A DNA stretch of 6,457 bases from positions 1-6,457 of the forward strand of contig CANSLE010000147.1 in assembly GCA_947647645.1 (NCBI GenBank), written 5' to 3'. Of this stretch, positions 1 through 5,427 are shown piece after piece (within the stretch, counting starts at the first letter, position 1; the number at the start of each line of letters is the position of its first letter). This stretch comes from an uncultured Microbacterium sp. (GTDB taxonomy: Bacteria; Actinomycetota; Actinomycetes; Actinomycetales; Microbacteriaceae). Made by a program: the position numbers and the translations under genes. The notes under the pieces were generated by a model, which saw only the letters and a list, made by a program, of their open reading frames with translations, was not told the DNA's origin and did not search any database.

Positions 1-544
1 CCGCCGTCACGATCAGCGCCGCCGGTCGAGAGTGCAGCCCCAGCGGATTGCGCAGCGTCGCCCGCACGCTCGCGGCAGCCGTCGGCGGCTCCGCACCCGA
101 CGAGATCGCCGAGTCCGACATCGGGTCGCTCGGCGCGGGCGTCGGTGCCCGCACCGGGTGGGGTTGCTTCGCCGCCAGAGCGGTCGCGGCATCCTGGGCC
201 ACGTCGTCGAGGCGCCCGCCGGTGGCCGCACGCACGAGCCCGGCCGTCATGCCCTCGACGAACGGGCCGTCGCTGATGCGCACCGGGACGGAGCTGCTGC
301 GCAGATCCAGCGCCAGCTCCGAGCTGATGACGGCCGACCCCAGGTCGGTGACGACCACCACGCCGTCGGTGTGGGCGAGGGCATCGATCGCTCCGGCGAT
401 CGCCGCGGCATCCGTCCCGAATCCCCCGTCGGCACCCGAGGCGATCCGCACGGGAGGCGACTCGCCGTGGATCATCTGCAGCGCCAGCTCGAGGGCCGCC
501 TCGGCGAGCGCCACACTGTGGGAGACGATGACGAATCCGATCAC
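1..544 (-). CDS. dhaM: DhaM, PTS phosphoryl-donor subunit of dihydroxyacetone kinase, EIIA-HPr fusion (3' part outside window)
   Basis: This subunit takes phosphate from the sugar phosphotransferase system and rephosphorylates ADP bound to DhaL; it is cytosolic. The 181 visible residues start with an EIIA-mannose-type domain (about 1-122): VIGFVIVSHS with the expected phospho-acceptor His9, then GGFGTD (40-45) and VTDLGSA (65-71). A Pro/Ala/Ser-rich linker (about 123-157) leads into an HPr domain whose active-site signature PLGLHSRPAA puts the acceptor at His171. The HPr domain is cut by the window edge, so whether an enzyme I domain follows, as in enteric DhaM, cannot be seen. The GTG start at 544-542 is preferred because it overlaps the dhaL TGA (GTGA), has GGGAGA six bases upstream, and places the His at the family position. 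It is the third gene of dhaKLM and is probably translated by coupling from dhaL. Confidence 0.93.
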   Translation of the reverse strand, partial: MIGFVIVSHSVALAEAALELALQMIHGESPPVRIASGADGGFGTDAAAIAGAIDALAHTDGVVVVTDLGSAVISSELALDLRSSSVPVRISDGPFVEGMTAGLVRAATGGRLDDVAQDAATALAAKQPHPVRAPTPAPSDPMSDSAISSGAEPPTAAASVRATLRNPLGLHSRPAALIVTA

Positions 545-1188
545 GGCGCGTCTCCCGCCACCGCGTCGGCGAAGGCACGCAGGAGGATCGCGGTCGACGC
601 CGAGCCGGGATCGACATGGCCGACGCTGCGCTCGCCCAGGTACGACGCGCGCCCCTTGCGCGCCACGAGGGGCTCGGTGTCGGCGCTCCCCCGCTCCGCC
701 GCCGTTGCTGCGGCCGCCGCGGCCTCCGCCAGGCCGGCACCGTCGTCGAGCGCGCGGGAGAGCGCGTCCAGCGCGGGGGTGAATGCGTCGATCATCGTCT
801 TGTCACCCGGTTGGGCGTGCCCACGGCCGACGACCCCGGCCACGCCGGCCGACAGCACCCGACTCCAGTCGTCCGCCGACATCGAGGTGCCGTTCGGGGC
901 GCCGCGTGCCATGTCGAGGAACAGCGTGCCGTACAGCGAGCCGCTCGCACCGCCGACCTTGCTGACGAGCGTCATCCCGACCGACCTGAAGAACTCGGCG
1001 AGCGTCTGCGGCGGGGCCGCGTCGAGCTTCGCGACGATCGCGGTGAAGCCGCGCTTCATGTTCGTGCCGTGGTCGGCGTCGCCGATCGCGGAATCGAGTT
1101 CGGTAAGCCGGTCGGCCTCGACGCCCAGGCGTCCGGCGCTGTGGCGGATCCAGGTCTCCAGGACGTCGAGCGTCACGGTGTCGGTCAC
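541..1188 (-). CDS. dhaL: DhaL, ADP-binding subunit of dihydroxyacetone kinase
   Basis: DhaL (215 aa) holds the nucleotide as a tightly bound cofactor and transfers its phosphate to the Dha carried on DhaK; DhaM recharges it. The family signatures are present in order. LDSAIGDADHG (31-41) contains the acidic residues Asp32, Asp37 and Asp39 that hold magnesium in this family. GGASGSLYGT (79-88) and GDKTMIDA (128-135) contribute to the nucleotide site. GRASYLGERSVGHVDPGS (179-196) is the characteristic C-terminal block. The length matches the usual 200-215 aa. The GTG start at 1188-1186 is one base after the dhaK stop codon; the ribosome site is a loose G-rich run (GGGGG, 1196-1200). A longer in-frame reading from 1260 exists but would overlap dhaK and has no family counterpart. 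Its TGA overlaps the dhaM GTG. Confidence 0.95.
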   Translation of the reverse strand: MTDTVTLDVLETWIRHSAGRLGVEADRLTELDSAIGDADHGTNMKRGFTAIVAKLDAAPPQTLAEFFRSVGMTLVSKVGGASGSLYGTLFLDMARGAPNGTSMSADDWSRVLSAGVAGVVGRGHAQPGDKTMIDAFTPALDALSRALDDGAGLAEAAAAAATAAERGSADTEPLVARKGRASYLGERSVGHVDPGSASTAILLRAFADAVAGDAP

Positions 1189-1189
1189 G

Positions 1190-2182
1190 TCAGCACCCCC
1201 ACCGCAGGGCGCTCGTGTCGACGGGAGCGTCCCACAGCCGGAGGAGCTCGTCGTCGGCACGCAGGAGCGTCAACGAGCAGCCGGCCATGTCGAGACTCGT
1301 CACGTAGTCGCCGACCAGGCTGCGCACGACGGTGACACCCCGTTCGGCGAGCGCGTCCGCGATGTCGGCGTAGATCACGTACAGCTCGATGAGAGGCGTG
1401 CCGCCGAGGCCGGTGAGAAGGGCGATCACGGGGGCTCCGGTGACGTCGAGGTCGCCCGTGATCGCGTCGACGAGCTCGCGCGCGATGTCCCTCGCCGGCG
1501 CCAGCGGCACCCGCGTGCGTCCGGGCTCGCCGTGGATGCCGACGCCCATCTCCATCTCGCCCTCGGGCAGGTCGAAGCTCGGGTGTCCGACGGCCGGGAC
1601 CGTGCAGCTGGTCAGCGCGACGCCCATCGACCGCCCCTGCGCCGCCACCTTCTCGGCGACGGCTTTCACCTCGTCCAGGCTCTTGCCCTCCGCGGCCGCG
1701 GCACCGGCGATCTTCTCGACGAACAGCGTCGTGCCGACGCCTCGACGTCCGGCCGTCCACGTCGAGTCCTTGACCGCCACGTCGTCGGCGACGATCACCG
1801 AGGCGGACACGATCCCCTCCTCGGCAGCGAGCTCGGCCGCCATCTCGAAGTTGAGCACGTCGCCCGTGTAGTTCTTGACGACGAACAGCACCCCCGCGCC
1901 GGAGTCGACCGCCTGCGCCGCGGCCAGCATCTGGTCGGGGGTGGGCGACGTGAACACCTCGCCCGCGCACGCGGCATCGAGCATGCCGGCGCCGACGAAC
2001 CCGCTGTGCAGGGGCTCGTGGCCGGACCCGCCGCCCGAGATGAGGGTGACGCGCCCCTCGCGCGGAGCGCCGCTGATGACCAACCGGTTCTCCTGATCCA
2101 CCGTCAGCTCGGGGTGAGCTGCGGCGACACCGCGCAGGGCGTCGGCCAGGACCGATTCGGCGGAGTTGATGAGCTTCTTCAT
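1190..2182 (-). CDS. dhaK: DhaK, dihydroxyacetone-binding subunit of PTS-dependent dihydroxyacetone kinase
   Basis: DhaK (330 aa, normal for the family) binds dihydroxyacetone through a covalent hemiaminal to a histidine, and phosphate from DhaL-ATP yields dihydroxyacetone phosphate for glycolysis. The sequence shows GGGSGHEP (50-57) with His55, KNYTGD (103-108) with Asp108, and MGVGIHGEPG (212-221) with His217. These correspond to the catalytic and substrate-binding His, Asp and His of Escherichia coli DhaK. The start at ATG 2182-2180 (MKKLINS) is supported by AGGAGA at 2191-2196, eight bases upstream. An in-frame extension to 2434 would run through the divergent promoter and into the iclR-family gene, so it is rejected. 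It is the first gene of dhaKLM, with its own promoter and candidate operators upstream. Presence of DhaM shows this is the PTS-linked kinase, not the single-chain ATP-dependent one. Confidence 0.97.
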   Translation of the reverse strand: MKKLINSAESVLADALRGVAAAHPELTVDQENRLVISGAPREGRVTLISGGGSGHEPLHSGFVGAGMLDAACAGEVFTSPTPDQMLAAAQAVDSGAGVLFVVKNYTGDVLNFEMAAELAAEEGIVSASVIVADDVAVKDSTWTAGRRGVGTTLFVEKIAGAAAAEGKSLDEVKAVAEKVAAQGRSMGVALTSCTVPAVGHPSFDLPEGEMEMGVGIHGEPGRTRVPLAPARDIARELVDAITGDLDVTGAPVIALLTGLGGTPLIELYVIYADIADALAERGVTVVRSLVGDYVTSLDMAGCSLTLLRADDELLRLWDAPVDTSALRWGC

Positions 2183-2214
2183 GCGCGGGGTCTCCTCTTC
2201 GTTGAGTGCCGTTC

Positions 2215-2251
2215 TTTCGACATCATCGACACCGATTCGTCTATGTCGAAT
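2215..2251. promoter_or_regulatory. Candidate tandem operators for the adjacent IclR-family regulator
   Basis: Two imperfect dyads share the form TTCG-N7-CGA(A/C). Site 1 is 2216-2230 (TTCGACATCATCGAC) and site 2 is 2236-2250 (TTCGTCTATGTCGAA). Their centres (2223 and 2243) are 20 bp apart, close to two helical turns, so dimers would sit on the same face. The outer halves form a perfect 8-bp inverted repeat (TTCGACAT at 2216-2223, ATGTCGAA at 2243-2250). Site 2 overlaps the predicted dhaK -10 box and start point, and site 1 lies just downstream, which fits repression. That the neighbouring IclR-type protein binds here is inference from position and from the 15-17 bp dyads typical of this family. 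Confidence 0.55.
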
Positions 2252-2277
2252 ATCTTCCGGAACCGAGGTGCTGTCAA
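2249..2277 (-). promoter_or_regulatory. Predicted promoter of dhaKLM
   Basis: Read on the minus strand there is a perfect TTGACA -35 box (2277-2272), a 17-bp spacer, and a GATATT -10 box (2254-2249, four of six matches to consensus). Transcription would start near 2242, giving a leader of about 60 nt with the AGGAGA ribosome site near its end. The 17-bp spacer contains a perfect TTCCGGAA palindrome (2255-2262). This is a sequence match only, but the spacing and position are what a housekeeping-sigma promoter should show, and it is the best match in the divergent region. Confidence 0.7.
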
Positions 2278-2294
2278 GAGGTAGTGTGACGTCA
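2255..2294. other. Two short perfect palindromes in the dhaK/iclR-family divergent region
   Basis: TTCCGGAA (2255-2262) lies inside the dhaK promoter spacer, and TGACGTCA (2287-2294) lies ten bases upstream of the -35 box. Each is a perfect 8-bp palindrome. Neither shares the TTCG-N7-CGA form of the candidate operators, so they could be sites for another regulator, parts of autoregulation of the iclR-family gene, or chance. No function can be assigned from sequence alone. Confidence 0.3.
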
Positions 2295-2320
2295 TCCGTC
2301 CGCGCGCGAAAGGGTGTCCG

Positions 2321-3076
2321 GTGATCCAGTCCATCGACCGCGCCGCACGCATCCTCCGTCTGCTGCAGGGCGCGCGCCGATTGGGTATCAGCGAGCTCGC
2401 CGCGGCCCTCGCGCTGCCGCCGTCGACCGTGCACGGCCTGGTCAAGTCACTGCAGGAGCACGGGTTCGTCGCGCAGGAGGCCCGCGGCACCCGCTACGTG
2501 CTCGGGCCCGCACTCCTGACCCTGTCGAACGTCTACCTCGACACCCTCGACGTGCGCAGCCGGTCGCTGCGACGCATGCACGACCTCTCGCATCGCACCG
2601 GCCTCGCCTCCCGACTGGGGGTCGCCCATCACGGCGACGTGCTCGTCATCCACCACGACCGCCGCCCCGACGGCACCGAGCAGATGCCGGAGACCGGCAT
2701 CACCCTGCCCGCGCACGCGTCCGCACTCGGCAAGGTCCTGCTCGCCTACGACGCCGCGCTGCGGGACGAGGTGCTGGCCCACGAGCTGGCCGATCTCACG
2801 GGCGACACCGTCACAGATCCGGCCGCCCTGCACGCGCAGCTCGCCCGGGTGCGGGAGAGGGCCCTTGCGACCGAGGACGAGGAGGCCGTGATCGGCGACG
2901 CATCGGTCGCCGCCCCGGTCGTCGGCGAGGACGGCACGGTGGTCGCGGCCCTCGGTGTCGTCCTGCCCGCCCCCGCGTCCGCCGCGGGCGCAGGCGTGGT
3001 GAAAGAGCTGCGCGACGCGGCTCAGGCGATCTCCCGCGACCTCGGTGCGCCCGGGTGGCCGCCGCGTCCTACTTGA
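2321..3076 (+). CDS. IclR-family transcriptional regulator, probable regulator of dhaKLM
   Basis: A 251-aa protein with the standard two-part IclR layout. An N-terminal winged helix-turn-helix (about 1-65) includes the helix pair around LGISELAAALALPPSTVHGL (21-40) and the wing ending in RGTRYVLG (55-62). The C-terminal ligand-binding domain (about 75-245) carries the family block LPAHASALGKVLLAY (129-143) and GDASVAAPVV (192-201). The GTG start at 2321 has AAAGGG (2309-2314) six bases upstream, and no earlier in-frame start fits. It is divergent from dhaKLM across 138 bp, so it probably represses that operon and possibly itself, with a ligand related to dihydroxyacetone or glycerol metabolism; the ligand is a guess. 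IclR-type GylR of Streptomyces glycerol operons is a functional precedent. Its TGA overlaps the 3' end of lysS by 8 bp. I saw no convincing promoter for it. Confidence 0.92.
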   Translation: MIQSIDRAARILRLLQGARRLGISELAAALALPPSTVHGLVKSLQEHGFVAQEARGTRYVLGPALLTLSNVYLDTLDVRSRSLRRMHDLSHRTGLASRLGVAHHGDVLVIHHDRRPDGTEQMPETGITLPAHASALGKVLLAYDAALRDEVLAHELADLTGDTVTDPAALHAQLARVRERALATEDEEAVIGDASVAAPVVGEDGTVVAALGVVLPAPASAAGAGVVKELRDAAQAISRDLGAPGWPPRPT

Positions 3077-4619
3077 CCAGCGGGAAGAGGATCGTCTCGC
3101 GGATGCCGAGACCCGTGATCGCCATCAGCAGACGGTCGATGCCCATGCCCATGCCGCCCGTCGGGGGCATACCGTGCTCGAGCGCCCGCAGGAACTCCTC
3201 GTCGACGCGCATCGCCTCGTCGTCACCGCGGGCGGCGAGCTTCGCCTGCTCCACGAAACGCTCGCGCTGGATGACGGGGTCGACGAGCTCCGAGTACCCG
3301 GTGGCCAGCTCGAAGCCGCGCACGTACAGGTCCCACTTCTCCACGACCCCGGGGATGCTGCGATGCTCGCGCACGAGCGGCGAGGTGTCCAGCGGGAAGT
3401 CCATCACGAAGGTCGGCCGCTCCAGGCCGCCCTTGACGAAGTGCTCCCACAGCTCCTCGACGTACTTGCCGTGCGTCGCGACCTTCTCCGGCACCTCGAC
3501 GCCGACGGAGGAGGCGAGGGCGGTCAGCTCCTCGAGCGAGGTCTCGGGCGTGATGCGGGTGCCCGCGGCATCCGAGAGGGACCCGTACATCGAGATGCGG
3601 TCCCACCGCCCGCCGAGATCGAAGGCGGTCCCGTCGGCCCAGGTGACCGTGGTCGAGCCGGCGACGGCGATCGCGGCGTTCTGGATGAGCTCCTGCGTCA
3701 GATCGGCGATGCCGTGGTAGTCGGTGTACGACTGGTAGGCCTCGAGCATGGCGAACTCGGGGCTGTGGGTCGAGTCGGCGCCCTCGTTGCGGAAGTTGCG
3801 GTTGATCTCGAACACGCGGTCGATGCCGCCGACCACCGCGCGCTTGAGGAAGAGCTCCGGCGCGATGCGCAGATACAGCTCGGCGTCGAACGCGTTGGAG
3901 TGCGTGACGAACGGCCGCGCCGCCGCGCCGCCGTGCTGCACCTGGAGCATCGGGGTCTCGACCTCGAGGAACCCGTGATCGGTGAATGTCTGACGCAGCG
4001 ACGCGTTGACCTTGGCGCGCGCGACGACCGTCTCCCGCGCCTGGTCGCGCGCGATGAGGTCGAGAAAGCGCGAGCGCACCCGGCTCTCCTCGCTCAGCTC
4101 GGTGTAGAGGTTCGGCAGGGGCAGCAGCGCCTTGGCCGCGATCGCCCACGCGGTGACCATGATCGACAGCTCACCCCGGCGGCTGGAGATGACCTGCCCC
4201 GTGACCGAGACGTGGTCGCCGAGGTCGACCAGGTCCTTCCACGCCTGCAGCGACTCGTCGCCGACCTCCGCGAGCGAGACCATGGCCTGGATGCGGCTGC
4301 CGTCGCCGGCCTGCAGCGACGCGAAGCACAGCTTGCCGGTGTTGCGACTGAACACGACGCGTCCCGCGACGGAGGCGATGACACCGGTCTCCGCACCCGC
4401 CTCGAGGCCCGCGTAGCGCTCCCGCAGCGCGGAGATGGTGTCGGTCACGGGGACCGTGACGGGATAGGCGCCACCGGCGGCATCCGTCCGCTCGGTGAGC
4501 AGCCGCTCGCGCTTGGCGAGGCGCACCGCCTTCTGCTCGTGCACCTCGGCGAGGTCGATCTCCCCCGCGTCGGGTGCGGCCGGGACGGTCGTGGACGCGG
4601 CGTTCGGCGTCTGAGTCAT
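3069..4619 (-). CDS. lysS: Lysyl-tRNA synthetase, class II
   Basis: Charges tRNA(Lys) with lysine in the cytosol. The 516-aa product is complete and of family length. An N-terminal helix rich in charged residues (about 20-45) precedes an OB-fold anticodon-binding domain (about 75-175), seen in GRVVFSRNTGKLCFASLQ (86-103). The catalytic core follows. Motif 1 is around DHGFLEVETPMLQ (214-226). Motif 2 is FEINRNFRNEG (270-280) with HSPEFAMLEAY (285-295). Motif 3 is GMGMGIDRLLMAITG (489-503). Lysine-site residues Glu293, Tyr295 and Glu444 are kept, but Thr440 stands where E. coli has Asn, and Tyr442 where it has Phe. ATG 4619-4617 is chosen because GAGGAG (4629-4634) lies nine bases upstream; an in-frame extension to 4823 enters the DUF2520 gene and is rejected. 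The TAG stop (3071-3069) lies inside the end of the convergent iclR-family gene. Confidence 0.96.
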   Translation of the reverse strand: MTQTPNAASTTVPAAPDAGEIDLAEVHEQKAVRLAKRERLLTERTDAAGGAYPVTVPVTDTISALRERYAGLEAGAETGVIASVAGRVVFSRNTGKLCFASLQAGDGSRIQAMVSLAEVGDESLQAWKDLVDLGDHVSVTGQVISSRRGELSIMVTAWAIAAKALLPLPNLYTELSEESRVRSRFLDLIARDQARETVVARAKVNASLRQTFTDHGFLEVETPMLQVQHGGAAARPFVTHSNAFDAELYLRIAPELFLKRAVVGGIDRVFEINRNFRNEGADSTHSPEFAMLEAYQSYTDYHGIADLTQELIQNAAIAVAGSTTVTWADGTAFDLGGRWDRISMYGSLSDAAGTRITPETSLEELTALASSVGVEVPEKVATHGKYVEELWEHFVKGGLERPTFVMDFPLDTSPLVREHRSIPGVVEKWDLYVRGFELATGYSELVDPVIQRERFVEQAKLAARGDDEAMRVDEEFLRALEHGMPPTGGMGMGIDRLLMAITGLGIRETILFPLVK

Positions 4620-4628
4620 GGTGCGGGG

Positions 4629-4654
4629 CTCCTCGGAGTAGACGTTCCAGTCTA
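4629..4654 (-). promoter_or_regulatory. Ribosome site and possible -10 box for lysS
   Basis: On the minus strand GAGGAG (4634-4629) is a strong ribosome-binding site nine bases before the lysS ATG. Upstream, TAGACT (4654-4649) matches four of six positions of a -10 box, including the important TA and final T. The -35 region at 17-bp spacing (GGGGGT) does not match. The ribosome site is well supported; the promoter is tentative and would give a leader of roughly 20-25 nt. Confidence 0.4.
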
Positions 4655-4678
4655 TCGAGCCCCCGCGGCGCACCCCCG

Positions 4679-4699
4679 GCCCGCGCATGCCTCGCGGGC
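4679..4699. repeat. Seven-base-pair GC hairpin between the DUF2520 gene and lysS
   Basis: GCCCGCG (4679-4685) and CGCGGGC (4693-4699) form a perfect 7-bp stem with a 7-nt loop. No T-run follows on either strand. It lies downstream of the DUF2520 gene and upstream of the tentative lysS -10 box. It may be a second, weak transcription barrier, or chance in GC-rich DNA. Confidence 0.3.
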
Positions 4700-4732
4700 G
4701 GGTTGGTGCGGCATCCTGGTCCTGCAAACCAC

Positions 4733-4762
4733 CTGAGCCCGCCCGCGAACGGCGCGGGTCAG
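4733..4762 (-). terminator. Probable terminator-like hairpin spanning the DUF2520 stop codon
   Basis: CTGA (4733-4736) pairs with TCAG (4759-4762), CCCGC (4738-4742) with GCGGG (4754-4758), and CCG (4743-4745) with CGG (4750-4752), closing a CGAA tetraloop. This gives 12 base pairs with two single-base bulges (4737, 4753). The TGA stop (4761-4759) lies within the stem. On the minus strand only a short GGTTTG follows, so there is no classical U-tract; actinobacterial terminators often lack one. It could stop or slow transcription, or protect the 3' end of the mRNA. Confidence 0.45.
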
Positions 4763-5427
4763 TCCTGCAGCGCGCGGTCGACGGTGGAGTGGACGAGCGC
4801 CGACAGGTAGCGGCCCGGCTCATCGACGCCCGCTGCGCGCAGCAGCGAGGTCGACTGTCGTACGACGGATGCCGAGAACTCCGTCGCCGTCACGATGGCC
4901 TCGCCGTAGGCGGCGCGGTCGGCCTCGGCGATGACCACCGGCTCGCAGCCGAGCTCGACGGCGAGGGCCTGGGCGATCGGCAGGACGGCGGCGGGCGCTG
5001 TCACCGCCGCGAACGCGTCGTGCAGCTGACGGAGGTCGATCGAGGTGCCGGTGAAGGTGACGGCCGGGTGCACCGCGAGCGGGATCGCCCCGCGTCGTGC
5101 GGCGGGGGCGAGCACCTCCGTGCCCCACGCGGGGTCGGTGTGCAGCACGAGCTGTCCGACCTGCCAGCGATCGAGCTCCGCCAGCCCGGACACGAGAGGA
5201 GGCAGCTCATCGTGCGGCACGGCGATGACGACCAGTTCGCTGCGGCGGACGATCTCATCCGCATCGAGCACCGGCACCCCCGGCAGGATCGCCTCGACGC
5301 GGTCGCGATCCGATCCCGCCGTGATCCCGACGAGGGCGTGACCGGCACCGGCCAGTGCCGCGCCGATGACGGGGCCCACACGCCCCGCCCCGATGATGCC
5401 GACGCCCAGTCTGCTCGTGCCCGTCAT
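4759..5427 (-). CDS. Rossmann-like protein with DUF2520 domain, short form
   Basis: A 222-aa protein of the family annotated as Rossmann-like and DUF2520 domain-containing, which resembles NAD(P)-dependent oxidoreductases; no reaction is established. The N-terminal nucleotide-binding fold begins GIIGAGRVG (10-18), a GxGxxG loop, and continues through ELVVIAVPHDEL (64-75). The middle carries LHTDPAWGTEVLAP (95-108) and AVHPAVTFTG (118-127), counterparts of the family His-Thr and His-Pro signatures. The remaining helical part (about 150-222) matches the DUF2520 fold in style (RAAYGEAIVTATEFSASVV, 171-189) but stops soon afterwards. From memory of the family, many members run roughly 40-70 residues longer. 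ATG 5427-5425 overlaps the upstream TGA (ATGA), with GGAG about seven bases ahead, implying translational coupling. Such genes often sit near panC in actinobacteria; none is present between this gene and lysS. Confidence 0.85.
   Translation of the reverse strand: MTGTSRLGVGIIGAGRVGPVIGAALAGAGHALVGITAGSDRDRVEAILPGVPVLDADEIVRRSELVVIAVPHDELPPLVSGLAELDRWQVGQLVLHTDPAWGTEVLAPAARRGAIPLAVHPAVTFTGTSIDLRQLHDAFAAVTAPAAVLPIAQALAVELGCEPVVIAEADRAAYGEAIVTATEFSASVVRQSTSLLRAAGVDEPGRYLSALVHSTVDRALQD

Noticed and set aside
32..2284. A 750-codon open frame on the plus strand across dhaM, dhaL and dhaK
   Set aside because: It is antisense to three firmly identified genes, is Arg/His/Asp-rich and low in complexity, and matches no family I recognise. 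It is a shadow frame produced by high GC at third codon positions.
2285..2300. Possible Crp/GlxR site (TGTGA-N6-TCACA)
   Set aside because: Only the left half TGTGA is present; the right half reads CCGTC, so the dyad is missing.
2183..2434. N-terminal extension of dhaK to 2434
   Set aside because: It would place the promoter, operators and the start of the iclR-family gene inside coding sequence. The ATG at 2182 has a good ribosome site and the family N-terminus.
2314..3720. A plus-strand frame starting GTG seven bases before the iclR-family start
   Set aside because: It lies in another frame over the IclR-type coding sequence and gives an Arg/Pro-rich product. The frame at 2321 has the ribosome site and IclR domains.
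3045..4736. A 563-codon open frame on the plus strand opposite lysS
   Set aside because: It is wholly antisense to a complete lysyl-tRNA synthetase with all class II motifs, and its composition is typical of a GC shadow frame.
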